From Nocardia stercoris (lineage in GTDB: Bacteria > Actinomycetota > Actinomycetes > Mycobacteriales > Mycobacteriaceae), in the NCBI RefSeq assembly GCF_003696265.1, contig NZ_RFFH01000017.1, forward strand, positions 1-64,000: DNA of 64,000 nt. The letters are read 5' to 3'. The notes beneath the pieces were generated by a model, which searched no databases, was not told the origin of the DNA, and was given only the letters and a program-made list of their open reading frames with translations. Position numbers and translations under genes: made by a program. The first letter of the stretch is position 1. Every line of letters begins with the position of its first letter. This document shows positions 25,860 through 33,316 of this stretch, one piece after another.

Positions 25860-26918
25860 TCACGTAGCAAGCACAACGGTGTTGCCGCCCAATTGCTTTG
25901 CCTGGTACATGGCCGAATCCGAACTGCGCAGCAACTGTTCGGCGTCGCGGCTGGTGCTGTCCGAGGCGACGGCTACCCCGATGCTCGCGGTGACCGGTTC
26001 CACGGCCGACTCGATCGCTTGGCACAGCCGCTCCGCTTCGCTCACGGCGACGCGGGCGGTGAGCGGCGCGAGTACGACGAATTCCTCTCCGCCGCTACGG
26101 GTTACCACAGCAGCTTGCGGACGTGCCTCCAGCAGGCAGGCCGCGGTGCGGGCGAGGACCCGGTCGCCTGCGCGGTGGCCGTACATGTCGTTCACTTGTT
26201 TGAACCGGTCGAGATCGATCGTCATCAAGGCGATCGAGTCGTGGGTGCCGGGTTCGAACCAGGACGAGACGTAGTAGTCCAGGCCGCGGCGGTTGAGCAG
26301 GCCGGTCAGCGGATCGGTCAGCGCGTCCATCCGAAGTACCCAGTAGCAGAAGTGCAGAGCGGGCAGCACGAGGACGGCCACCGACGCCATGGTCAGCACG
26401 ATCGATACGGTTGTTGCGCTGTCGGCGTCGCGCATCATCAGCCAGGTCAGTATCAGGATCGATAGCACCGACCACATGCCGTGCACCGCCAGGACGCGGG
26501 GGCCATGGAAGATCGCGAGGTAGCTACCCGGGATAACCAGCTGCAGCAACCCGAAAGCGCCGAACAGCCGATTGCTCTCGACCAGGCAGACGCCGGTGAT
26601 CATCACGTCCGCGAACGCCATCAGAATCAGTGAGGTTCGCTCGCCCGGCCAGGGTGCGAGCGACCAGTAGAATACCCATGTGAGCGTGGCGGCAATATTG
26701 AACATGGTCACCAGGCGCCAGGCGCCGACCGGCCCGTCGGCGGACTCCAGGTTCAAGGCGCTGAACACCAAGAGTGCAGCTCCGCCGACCGCGACACCCC
26801 CTTTCATCACGGCCAGCGCGCCGCGAGCGTCGAGTGTCCGGGTCAGCCACCGGTAGTCCAGGCGGTCGCGCCACCAGGCTGTCACCGTCTGCCAACCTGT
26901 GGTCTCCTGTCCGATCAT
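25860..26918 (-). CDS. Membrane-bound diguanylate cyclase (GGDEF)
   Basis: A 352-residue protein. Residues 38-190 hold about six membrane helices of a MASE-like sensor module, and residues 198-352 a GGDEF domain with TDPLTGLLNRRGLDYYVSSW, DLDRFKQVNDMYGHRAGD and the intact active site RSGGEEF (GGEEF at 276-280). It should make cyclic di-GMP from two GTP. I see no RxxD inhibitory site directly before GGEEF (the residues are VVTRS). The ATG at 26918 has GGAGG ten bases upstream; the upstream extension to 26963 is not needed. No phosphodiesterase neighbour is visible. Confidence 0.9.
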   Translation of the reverse strand: MIGQETTGWQTVTAWWRDRLDYRWLTRTLDARGALAVMKGGVAVGGAALLVFSALNLESADGPVGAWRLVTMFNIAATLTWVFYWSLAPWPGERTSLILMAFADVMITGVCLVESNRLFGAFGLLQLVIPGSYLAIFHGPRVLAVHGMWSVLSILILTWLMMRDADSATTVSIVLTMASVAVLVLPALHFCYWVLRMDALTDPLTGLLNRRGLDYYVSSWFEPGTHDSIALMTIDLDRFKQVNDMYGHRAGDRVLARTAACLLEARPQAAVVTRSGGEEFVVLAPLTARVAVSEAERLCQAIESAVEPVTASIGVAVASDSTSRDAEQLLRSSDSAMYQAKQLGGNTVVLAT

Positions 26919-27430
26919 CAGACGACACCTCCGCTCCCTCTCGCGCCCGCTACTGATCAGCAAATTCTAGGTGTGGTCGGGGCGGGCTCGGTCGTATCGG
27001 CGTCGGCCGGTTCGGGCCCCGGCGAGCGCCTGACCAGTGCGGGCGATGCCGCACTACTGGGCGTCGTCGACCGGGGAGCTGCCTCGGCCGGCCTGTGCAG
27101 CCGGGCTATCGTCCGGAAGGGTCCGTGCGCCGAAACCGCACCCGTTGCCAGCCGCGACGTCGTCGGTCCACGCCGACGACTACGCCGCACGCAACGGGGC
27201 AACTGGCCGCTCGAATCGAGCACGCCACCGACCCCGCACACTGAACTACGGCCTGACGATGTCGGGGTGTGCCCGCGGACAACCGGGCGCTCGTGTCCGC
27301 GGGCGCGCATCGAGGTGGTGGGCCCCGACACCCTGTAGACGTGGACCGCCGTCGAAACGTGATATCGGCCAGGGTATTTCGACGTCGAAGGGGGCTCGTG
27401 GCCCGTTCCGTCGGCGCAACGGCGACCGGT
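26919..27430. other. Intergenic, nothing recognised
   Basis: About 510 bases between the diguanylate cyclase start and the end of the alkylation-repair operon. It must contain the promoter of the cyclase near its right-hand start and perhaps a terminator of the repair operon. I found no convincing gene, hairpin or repeat. Confidence 0.4.
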
Positions 27431-27952
27431 TCAGCGCGCCGCCCCGGGCCGGAGCAGGCCGTCGGCGCCGACGGTCCAGACCGATCCGTCGGCGTCGATG
27501 CCGGTCGATCCCTCCAGGTAGACCGTTCCGACCAGCGCGAGGGCGGCCGGGTCGGTGATCGCGGCGGTGAGGAGGGTGTCGGCCGCCGTCCACGGGGTCG
27601 ACCACAACAGCCGCCGGGTCATCTGAGCCCAGCCCAGCGGCGGTCCGGTCATGACCCACAGATCGGTTGCGGCGGTGGTGAACCGGCGGGCCTGCCGCAG
27701 CCACGACGCCGCGGTCTCGGGCCAGGTGACACGGTCGGCGATCCGCCCACCGCCGCGCTCCCACTCGGCCGCGACCGCGTTCATGGTCGCGATCGCGGCC
27801 GGGACGCGGCCCGAACCCAAAGTGAGGGTGCGGGCGCCGCGAGCGTGGGCCGCCGCGACGATCGCGGCGATCTCGGCATCGGTAGCGACGGGAAGGTCGT
27901 CGTCGGGGCTGATCGCGCTGTGCAGGAGCGGGGTTTCGGGCAGGGCGGTCAC
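27431..27952 (-). CDS. Unknown protein at the end of the alkylation-repair operon
   Basis: A 173-residue protein of unknown family. The GTG start at 27952 overlaps the stop of the Ada-type gene (GTGA), which fixes the start and shows translational coupling. The sequence is alanine-rich with an alpha/beta look: an N-terminal ATDAEIAAIVAAAHARGART helix, LTLGSGRVPAAIATMNAVAA, a WPETAASWLRQARRFTTAAT segment and a C-terminal VYLEGSTGIDADGSVWTVGA strand region. There is no signal peptide or membrane helix. As the last gene of the operon it may serve DNA repair or a metabolic side task; nothing in the sequence decides. Confidence 0.7.
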   Translation of the reverse strand: MTALPETPLLHSAISPDDDLPVATDAEIAAIVAAAHARGARTLTLGSGRVPAAIATMNAVAAEWERGGGRIADRVTWPETAASWLRQARRFTTAATDLWVMTGPPLGWAQMTRRLLWSTPWTAADTLLTAAITDPAALALVGTVYLEGSTGIDADGSVWTVGADGLLRPGAAR

Positions 27953-28224
27953 CGGGTGGTTTCCTTCCAGGTGCGATAGCGGTCGGGGCAGCACACCGCG
28001 CAGGGCCGGTAACCGGCGGCGACGGCGGTGGCTTCGTCGGCGAAGAACACCCGGTATGTCACGTAGTGGCCGGCCGCGATCGCGCGCAGCGCCGAGCGGC
28101 AGTCCAGGCGGCCATAGATCTTGCTGCGACGGTGCCCGCCCCACCAGCCCGGTGTCCCGGATCGGTAGGGGCGCCCCGTCGCGTCGAGCAGCAGGTAGGT
28201 GCGGCCCGAAGGCTCAGGCGGCAT
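27949..28224 (-). CDS. Free-standing Ada-type metal-binding domain protein
   Basis: A 91-residue protein that looks like the N-terminal metal-binding domain of Ada without the AraC or methyltransferase parts. KIYGRLDCRSALRAIAAG lines up with the GIFCRPSC region of Ada, and FFADEATAVAAGYRPCAVCC with the FxxAxEALAAGFRPCKRC region. Cysteines are at 42, 75, 78 and 79. The position matching the methyl-accepting Cys38 of Ada is glycine, so methyl-phosphotriester repair by the Ada mechanism is unlikely. The ATG at 28224 lies 11 bases inside the end of the 2OG-oxygenase gene. It may bind zinc and damaged DNA as a partner of the repair enzymes. Confidence 0.78.
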   Translation of the reverse strand: MPPEPSGRTYLLLDATGRPYRSGTPGWWGGHRRSKIYGRLDCRSALRAIAAGHYVTYRVFFADEATAVAAGYRPCAVCCPDRYRTWKETTR

Positions 28225-28948
28225 CGTGGAACACCAGCGCCAGAGTGCGGCGGTGGCCCGAGCGGACTGCGGAGACACCGTGGCGAACCGGAGCTGCCGA
28301 CCAGCCCCGAGCGGTCCGTACCGGCCGGTCCCGGGTGGTGAACACGAACCCGTCGCCCTGCTCGAGTTGAGTTGCGGTGCCGCGTGATTGGGCGCGGGCA
28401 CGCTGCTCGACGAGCAGGAACTCGCCACCGGTGTGGTCGATGCCCGGCCGGTCGAGGCCGATCACGACCTGCAGCGGAAACACCAACTCCCCGTATAGGT
28501 CTCGGTGCAGCGCGTTCCAGTCGCCGGGGGCGTAGCGCAGCAGGATGGCCGTGGACTTGGCTTGTCCGGCCTTGTGGCACAGGGCAAGCCATTCGTCGAG
28601 GGTGTCCGGCCACGGCGCAGGCCGGCCCAGCCGGGCCCACCAGTCGCGGGCGATCGGGAGCAGCCGCGGGTACAGGGCTTGTTTGAGCCGTTCGACCGGC
28701 TCGGGATAGGGCGCGGCGAAATACCGGTATTCGCCGGAGCCGAACCGGTGCCGGTTCATGTCGACAGTGCTGCGGAACAAGGCCCGCTGGTCGTAGAGGT
28801 CCGCGATCGTGGCGGCTTCCTCGCCGGTGAGCAGGCCGGGCAACGGCGCGCCCCCGCACTCGTCGAGGCCGCTGGCGACGGCTGACCAGTCCACCCGGCC
28901 GACGCGCTCGGACCATCGTTGCGAGCGCGTGGCCGTGACGGCAGTCAT
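28214..28948 (-). CDS. 2OG-Fe(II) oxygenase linked to alkylation repair
   Basis: A 244-residue 2-oxoglutarate/Fe(II)-dependent dioxygenase. The iron-binding HxD lies in NALHRDLYGELVFPLQVVIG, the distal histidine is probably in VRHGVSAVRSGHRRTLALVF, and the arginine there would bind 2-oxoglutarate. The sequence is unlike the AlkB at 31245-31967 and closer to prolyl-hydroxylase-like bacterial proteins often found beside ada and ogt genes. The ATG at 28948 overlaps the ogt stop (ATGA). By context it should demethylate a base, nucleic acid or protein, but the substrate is not known. Confidence 0.82.
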   Translation of the reverse strand: MTAVTATRSQRWSERVGRVDWSAVASGLDECGGAPLPGLLTGEEAATIADLYDQRALFRSTVDMNRHRFGSGEYRYFAAPYPEPVERLKQALYPRLLPIARDWWARLGRPAPWPDTLDEWLALCHKAGQAKSTAILLRYAPGDWNALHRDLYGELVFPLQVVIGLDRPGIDHTGGEFLLVEQRARAQSRGTATQLEQGDGFVFTTRDRPVRTARGWSAAPVRHGVSAVRSGHRRTLALVFHDAA

Positions 28949-29562
28949 GCGGCGGCCTCCAGATCCAGCAGCAGGTGCTTGGCGTCCGCGCCGCCGACGT
29001 AGCCACCGAGGCTGCCGTCCGTACGGAGCACCCGGTGGCACGGCACGATCACCGGCAGCGGGTTGGTCGCACACGCGGTGCCGACCGCCCGCACCGCCTT
29101 CGGATTCCCGACCAGCGCCGCGACCTCGGCGTAACTGCGGGTCTGCCCGTACCCGATCTCGGGCAGGCGCTTCTGCACGATCTGCCGGAATCCGCGGGAC
29201 AACGACAGGTCCAGCGGCACGTCGAAGGACGTACGCCGGTGCGCGAAGTACTCGTCGAGCTCACGACGCACCTCGTCGAGGCGCGCCGGCGCCCGCAGAA
29301 TCCTGGGACTGACCTTGACGGCGAGGATTTCGAGGACCTGGGCGTGGTCCTCACGGGCATACGCCACCCGGACCAGGCCCTTCGGTGTGGCGGCCAGCAG
29401 CAGCCGACCTACCGGGGTGTCCATAGTGGTGTAGGCGACGTCGAGCAAGTCGGCCTGCTCGGCTTTTCGTTCCAGCAGTTGGTGCAGCCGAGCCATGGTG
29501 GTCTCGTCCACGGGCGCCGACAGAGCGGCGACCAGTTCGTCGTCGCGGTGCATCTCGTTCAT
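28945..29562 (-). CDS. ogt: Methylated-DNA--[protein]-cysteine S-methyltransferase
   Basis: A 205-residue O6-alkylguanine-DNA methyltransferase. The active site VIVPCHRVLRTDGSLGGYVG holds the methyl-accepting cysteine in PCHR, preceded by the DNA-reading segment GYGQTRSYAEVAALVGNPKA and the AVGTACATNP helix. An N-terminal stretch of about 55 residues (RDDELVAALSAPVDETTMAR) resembles an anti-sigma or zinc-finger-associated leader rather than the usual RNase H-like start. It stoichiometrically removes alkyl groups from guanine O6. The ATG at 29562 overlaps the sigma factor stop (ATGA), placing it in the same operon. Confidence 0.92.
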   Translation of the reverse strand: MNEMHRDDELVAALSAPVDETTMARLHQLLERKAEQADLLDVAYTTMDTPVGRLLLAATPKGLVRVAYAREDHAQVLEILAVKVSPRILRAPARLDEVRRELDEYFAHRRTSFDVPLDLSLSRGFRQIVQKRLPEIGYGQTRSYAEVAALVGNPKAVRAVGTACATNPLPVIVPCHRVLRTDGSLGGYVGGADAKHLLLDLEAAA

Positions 29563-30050
29563 CGTGTGTCTCCTTTCAGTGGCGCGCCCGGGTAGGTTCT
29601 GCGCAGATTCTTCACACCATCGGCGGCGGCGCGGCGCGCCGCGTCGGTGGTGCCGCCGAAGATCTGCGCGATCTCGGCGTAGGACAGGCCCGCCACATAG
29701 TGGTAGGCGATGGATCGGCGTTGCTTGTCGGGCAAGGCCGCGACAGCCGCCCAGACTCCGGCGTCGTCGGAGCCGATGACACCGTTGCCGGACGGTTCCT
29801 CGGGCATCCGCTCGACCGGCAGCGGGTTGCGTTTGGCCGCGCGGACGACGTCGATCGCTTTGCGGTGGGCGATGGTCACCAGCCACGCCTCCACATTCGC
29901 GGTCTGCGGCAGGTCCGGGTAGGCGCGCATCGCGGCCAGGAACGTTTCCGACCAGGCGTCTTCGGCATCGTGGACGCCGACAACGGCCCGGCAGACCCGC
30001 AGCACGGTGGGCCCGTGCTCAGTCACGATCGACTCGAAGGGTGGCTTCAC
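29559..30050 (-). CDS. Sigma-70-family (ECF-like) RNA polymerase sigma factor in the ogt operon
   Basis: A 163-residue sigma factor. Region 2 is HDAEDAWSETFLAAMRAYPD with VEAWLVTIAHRKAIDVVRAA (core binding and -10 recognition); region 4 is LPDKQRRSIAYHYVAGLSYA followed by EIAQIFGGTTDAARRAAADG (-35 recognition helix-turn-helix). The start is a GTG at 30050, two bases after the stop of the short ogt gene. No separate anti-sigma gene follows, although the N-terminal part of the next ogt product might act on it. Since no Ada-type AraC activator is present, this factor is a good candidate regulator of the repair operon. Confidence 0.85.
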   Translation of the reverse strand: MKPPFESIVTEHGPTVLRVCRAVVGVHDAEDAWSETFLAAMRAYPDLPQTANVEAWLVTIAHRKAIDVVRAAKRNPLPVERMPEEPSGNGVIGSDDAGVWAAVAALPDKQRRSIAYHYVAGLSYAEIAQIFGGTTDAARRAAADGVKNLRRTYPGAPLKGDTR

Positions 30051-30052
30051 GG

Positions 30053-30388
30053 TCAGAACGACCTTCCGGCGGCGACCGCGGCCGGCTCCTCGAGCTCGAG
30101 CAGTGCCCGCTTGCGCTTCAGCCCGCTCGCGTACCCGGTCAGCGACCAGTTCGCCCCGATCACCCGATGGCACGGGACGAAGATACACAGCGGGTTCGCG
30201 CCCACCGCCCGGCCGGCGGCTTCGCCCAGGATCGTGTCGTCGACGAAGGACACCGACAGCCCGAACAACTCTTGGGTCGGGCGCCGGATGTGATGCCGGA
30301 AATACACCCCGGTCACAGCCTCGCCGGTCGCCACGATCGTGACCGGGCCGAGCGTCGCGGTGTCGATCACCGTGTGCCGAGTATTCAT
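30053..30388 (-). CDS. Internally deleted O6-alkylguanine-DNA methyltransferase (short Ogt)
   Basis: Only 111 residues, against about 165 for Ogt. The N-terminus (MNTRHTVIDTATLGPVTIVA, then GVYFRHHIRRP) and the C-terminus (CIFVPCHRVIGANWSLTGYA, then KRKRALLELEEP) are well conserved, with the acceptor cysteine in PCHR at 72-75. The middle, including the YGxTxxYGxxA DNA-recognition helix, is missing: sequence passes straight from DDTILGEAA to GRAVGANPL. The frame is kept across the deletion. It may be an early pseudogene, or a protein that keeps the reactive cysteine but cannot bind DNA normally. The ATG at 30388 has a GGGGA box and it is the first gene of the operon. Confidence 0.75.
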   Translation of the reverse strand: MNTRHTVIDTATLGPVTIVATGEAVTGVYFRHHIRRPTQELFGLSVSFVDDTILGEAAGRAVGANPLCIFVPCHRVIGANWSLTGYASGLKRKRALLELEEPAAVAAGRSF

Positions 30389-30406
30389 CTGCGTCCCCTT
30401 TTCTCT

Positions 30407-30451
30407 CGTTCTCACCAGGTAGACGCACACCGGGCGCCGAACGTGAGAACG
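30407..30451. promoter_or_regulatory. Inverted repeat in the promoter region of the ogt-sigma operon
   Basis: Perfect 9-base arms CGTTCTCAC (30407-30415) and GTGAGAACG (30443-30451), 27 bases apart, lie 18-63 bases upstream of the first start codon of the operon. It is a candidate binding site for a regulator of the repair genes. The rest of 30389-30628 shows no gene. Confidence 0.45.
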
Positions 30452-30628
30452 GATGTGGTTACGCCCGTCGACGCCCCCAGCCGCCACGACGTCGCGGCCG
30501 GCACGCCGAAGGTGTTCCCTTGCTACAGTTCACCTTCCCGACCTGATTCCGCACGCTCTCCGGCCGGTCACCCGCCGTGGATTGCTTACGGTGCGCGACC
30601 GGGACGGGCTCTGTGTGGCTCGTCGGGT

Positions 30629-31240
30629 TCACGCCGGCCAGATGCCGGAGCTGCCCCGCCGGTGGGAGCCCAGAAGGTGAGTGTCGACGATGCCGATCGC
30701 CTCCATGAGCGCATACATCGTGGTCGGACCGACGAACGCAAATCCGCGGCGCCGCAGCTCTTTCGACAGCGCGATCGACTCGGCCGAGGTGGTCGGGATC
30801 TCGGTGAAGGTCCGGGGCCGGGGTGTGCGGTCGGGCCGGAACGACCAGACCAGTTCGGCCACACCGATATCGGCGCGCAGCGCGACAGTGGCGCGGGCGT
30901 TGGTGATGGTCGCGAGGATCTTGCGCCGGTTCCGTACGATCCCCGTGTCGGCCACGAGGCGTTCGACGTCGGCGTCGGCGTAGCCGGCGACGGTATCGGG
31001 GTCGAAGCCAGCGAACGCGGCTCGGAAGGCGGCGCGTTTGCGCAGGATCGTCGCCCACGACAACCCGGCCTGGAACCCTTCCAGGCAGATGCGTTCGTAC
31101 ACGCCGTGTTCGTCGGTGACCGGCATACCCCATTCGGTGTCGTAGTAGTCACGCAGTAGCGGGTCGCCGGCGGCCCACGCGGGCCGGGCGAGCCCGTCGT
31201 CCCCGACGACGACACCGATATCGTTGTGGTCGTTGGTCAT
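30629..31240 (-). CDS. tag: DNA-3-methyladenine glycosylase I
   Basis: A 203-residue Tag enzyme. Family motifs are DPLLRDYYDTEWGMPVTDEH (the WG that contacts the base), FERICLEGFQAGLSWATILRKR in the form YERICLEGFQAGLSW, and GFAFVGPTTMYALMEAIGIV with DTHLLGSH. It excises 3-methyladenine from alkylated DNA as the first step of base excision repair. Its ATG at 31240 lies four bases after the alkB stop, so the two are co-transcribed. A 240-base gap separates it from the ogt operon downstream. Usual length about 190 residues, so it is complete, though the C-terminal zinc-ligand HxxxC motif is not evident. Confidence 0.92.
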   Translation of the reverse strand: MTNDHNDIGVVVGDDGLARPAWAAGDPLLRDYYDTEWGMPVTDEHGVYERICLEGFQAGLSWATILRKRAAFRAAFAGFDPDTVAGYADADVERLVADTGIVRNRRKILATITNARATVALRADIGVAELVWSFRPDRTPRPRTFTEIPTTSAESIALSKELRRRGFAFVGPTTMYALMEAIGIVDTHLLGSHRRGSSGIWPA

Positions 31241-31244
31241 TCGG

Positions 31245-31967
31245 TCATCCCTCGAGTCCGGTCACGCGCATCGTGATGTTGATGCGGCCGTGGTCGAGAC
31301 CGCATCCTTCGGGTGCGGTGTACTCGTGAATCTTGGTGACGCCGTGGTAGGCCAGCCTGCTGGGGCCGCCGAACACGAACAGGTCACCCGAGGCGAGCAG
31401 CAGGTCGGTGTAGGGCTTGGAGCGGGTCTCGGTGTTGCCGAACCGGAAGGTGCAGCTGTCGCCGACCGACAGCGACACCACCGGCGCGAGGCTGGATTCG
31501 TCTTTGTCCTGATGCATTCCGAGCCGGGCAGTCGCGTCGTAGTAGTTCACCAGCGCGGTGTCCGGGGTGTACGCGGCGACCACGGCCGGGGCGTAGCCGG
31601 TCTCGCGGAGTGCGCAGCGCCCGAGGCGGACCATCCACTCCGGGAAGTCCAGGACGCGGGCACCGTTCACGTCACCGGCCTCGCGCGTGTACGTGTAGGG
31701 CTGCCAGTGCCAGCCCAAACAGACTGTGCGCACACTCATTTCATGGCCGCGGACCTTCGCGGCCCGGATCGGGACAGGTCCTGCGATCCATTCCCTGAAC
31801 TGTGTGACGATCCATGCTTGCTGCTGCAGAGTCAGCCAGTCGGGAATCCAAGTGGCGCCGGAGGCAAGATCACGCCGGCTCCGTTCGCCGGACTCCGGAA
31901 CGAACAGCGCCAGCGGCGCGGTACTCGTGGCGGGCGTGGATCGTGAATTGTTCTCGGTGGGGTTCAT
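31245..31967 (-). CDS. alkB: AlkB-type DNA dioxygenase
   Basis: A 240-residue 2OG-Fe(II) dioxygenase of the AlkB family. The iron ligands are in LGMHQDKDESSLAPVVSLSV (HxD) and RLAYHGVTKI (histidine), followed by RINITMRV for 2-oxoglutarate and substrate binding. VNYYDATARLG and DSCTFRFG are classical AlkB strands. It removes methyl groups from 1-methyladenine and 3-methylcytosine by oxidation. The ATG at 31967 has an AGGAAG box; the frame to 32003 is not needed. First gene of an alkB-tag pair adjacent to the ogt-sigma operon, so one region carries direct reversal of O- and N-alkylation plus base excision. Confidence 0.93.
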   Translation of the reverse strand: MNPTENNSRSTPATSTAPLALFVPESGERSRRDLASGATWIPDWLTLQQQAWIVTQFREWIAGPVPIRAAKVRGHEMSVRTVCLGWHWQPYTYTREAGDVNGARVLDFPEWMVRLGRCALRETGYAPAVVAAYTPDTALVNYYDATARLGMHQDKDESSLAPVVSLSVGDSCTFRFGNTETRSKPYTDLLLASGDLFVFGGPSRLAYHGVTKIHEYTAPEGCGLDHGRINITMRVTGLEG

Positions 31968-32187
31968 CTGCGCTTCCTGGCCTTTGACGGTCGGCGGTGG
32001 CATCGGTCGGTTTGCACTGTGTTCGAGGCGCAGCCGGCTATGTGCCGGCGCAGCCGATCGCGCAGCACCGTGCTCGACACGCCCTCGGTGTCGTCATCGG
32101 ATCGCTCCTTCCCGAAATCGAAGTTCGGGAGGAAGACGCCAGCCGGTCCGCCCACGTGAGATACGAGCCTGACAACACCGGCGATCG

Positions 32188-32511
32188 GTGGTGGGAGGCG
32201 CCGGGCAACCTTCGGACGATGCGGGTCTGACGGCGCGCGACGCGGGATGGACCGACACGGGTGCCGAGGCGGCGAGCCTGCGGGGTTCGTCTCACTGCCG
32301 TTCGGCATACGCCGTCTACGTGCTCAGCCTGCCCGACGGACCCGCATGGGCGCTCTACGGCTTCAACATGCCGGTCAGCGCGACGATGCTCGCGCTGTGG
32401 CTCCGATACCAGGCCGCGCACCGAAGCACGTCCCCCGCCACCACCGTGAACTACTTGATGCGCACCGCGGACGCTTTCGACAACCGGCCGATCCGAGCCG
32501 TCGGTGAGTGA
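32188..32511 (+). CDS. Small protein of unknown function
   Basis: A frame of about 107 codons with strongly GC-rich third positions from 32310 on, so I believe at least the 3' half is coding. Recognisable features are a hydrophobic SAYAVYVLSLPDGPAWALYG stretch and NMPVSATMLALWLRYQAAHR, which could be one amphipathic or membrane-associated helix. No family is recognised. The start is uncertain: GTG at 32188 is the longest option and no good ribosome site is visible. It overlaps the following small gene by eight bases, indicating coupling. Confidence 0.5.
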   Translation: MVGGAGQPSDDAGLTARDAGWTDTGAEAASLRGSSHCRSAYAVYVLSLPDGPAWALYGFNMPVSATMLALWLRYQAAHRSTSPATTVNYLMRTADAFDNRPIRAVGE

Positions 32512-32731
32512 GGATCCCGAAACCGCCCAGGCGCTCATGTTCCTCGCGGAACTCGGGCACCACGCCGAACGCCTCGTTCTCCGGCGCAGCCAGTGGCGAG
32601 ACGACAAACCCAACCAGGCCGTCGAGGCCGAACTCGCGCAGGTCCACAACCTCCGTCTGCGATTCCCCGGACTGGAGCAGACATCCCGACGGTTTCCAGC
32701 GATGAGACGGGATTCAGACCAGGCCGGCTGA
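32504..32731 (+). CDS. Small helical protein of unknown function
   Basis: A 75-residue frame starting at a GTG that overlaps the end of the preceding small gene (GTGAGTGA). The sequence SEDPETAQALMFLAELGHHA, then ERLVLRRSQWRDDKPNQAVE, is charged and probably helical, with no cysteine pair, signal peptide or membrane segment. GC-rich third positions and the overlap support coding. I do not recognise it. The two small genes lie between alkB (divergent) and the receiver protein (convergent). Confidence 0.5.
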   Translation: MSEDPETAQALMFLAELGHHAERLVLRRSQWRDDKPNQAVEAELAQVHNLRLRFPGLEQTSRRFPAMRRDSDQAG

Positions 32732-32756
32732 CGATACGGCCGAATTGGTTGTGGTT

Positions 32757-33185
32757 TCAGGCCGCCTGCGGTGCCGTGAGATGGACACGGATATGGTCGA
32801 GCAGTTCACCGGATCTGAGCGGTTTAGGTATGTAGTCACACGCACCGGCCGCGTAAGCGTCACCGATGGTATCGGGATTGCCGTCGAGGGAGACCGCGAT
32901 GATCGGAATCGGTGAACGCTGCCTCAGCTGCCGGCACAGATGCACGCCCGGCAGGTCCGGCAGGTCCAGCTCCAGCAGCACCAAGTCCGGGTTCCATCGC
33001 CGAGCCAGGGTCAAAGCATGCTCCGCGGTGGGGGCAGAAATCACCTCGTGGCCGGCGGTGGCCAGCACGAGTACCTCGATCTCCGCCATCGCCGGGTTGC
33101 TCTCGACAACGAGAACCTTGCGGGACCGAACCGCAGCGGTCCGCTGGAGCGTGAATTTTGTTGCAGAGCGCGGCAATTGGCTCAT
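32757..33185 (-). CDS. Single-domain receiver protein with glutamate at the phospho-acceptor site
   Basis: A 142-residue stand-alone receiver domain with no output domain. RKVLVVESNPAMAEIEVLVL is the first strand and helix, where the usual acidic pair is Glu-Ser. WNPDLVLLELDLPDLPGVHL is the phosphorylation loop, where the acceptor aspartate of the LLD(x)LP pattern is glutamate. The conserved lysine in DYIPKPLRSG is kept, as is the signalling VSLDGNPDTIGDAYAAGACD loop. Such changes give constitutive, phosphomimetic or phosphorylation-independent receivers. A GAAGGA box precedes the ATG at 33185. No histidine kinase is nearby. Confidence 0.82.
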   Translation of the reverse strand: MSQLPRSATKFTLQRTAAVRSRKVLVVESNPAMAEIEVLVLATAGHEVISAPTAEHALTLARRWNPDLVLLELDLPDLPGVHLCRQLRQRSPIPIIAVSLDGNPDTIGDAYAAGACDYIPKPLRSGELLDHIRVHLTAPQAA

Positions 33186-33316
33186 GATAGATCCTTCGCA
33201 GGCAGGTCCCCGACCGTCGAATCCGCAGTGTCACGGAGCTCAATGGCGGCGGTCCTGCAGTCTCAGTGCCGGTACCGCGATCGACGTGCCACGACACTAT
33301 GTCAATCAGCAATCCT

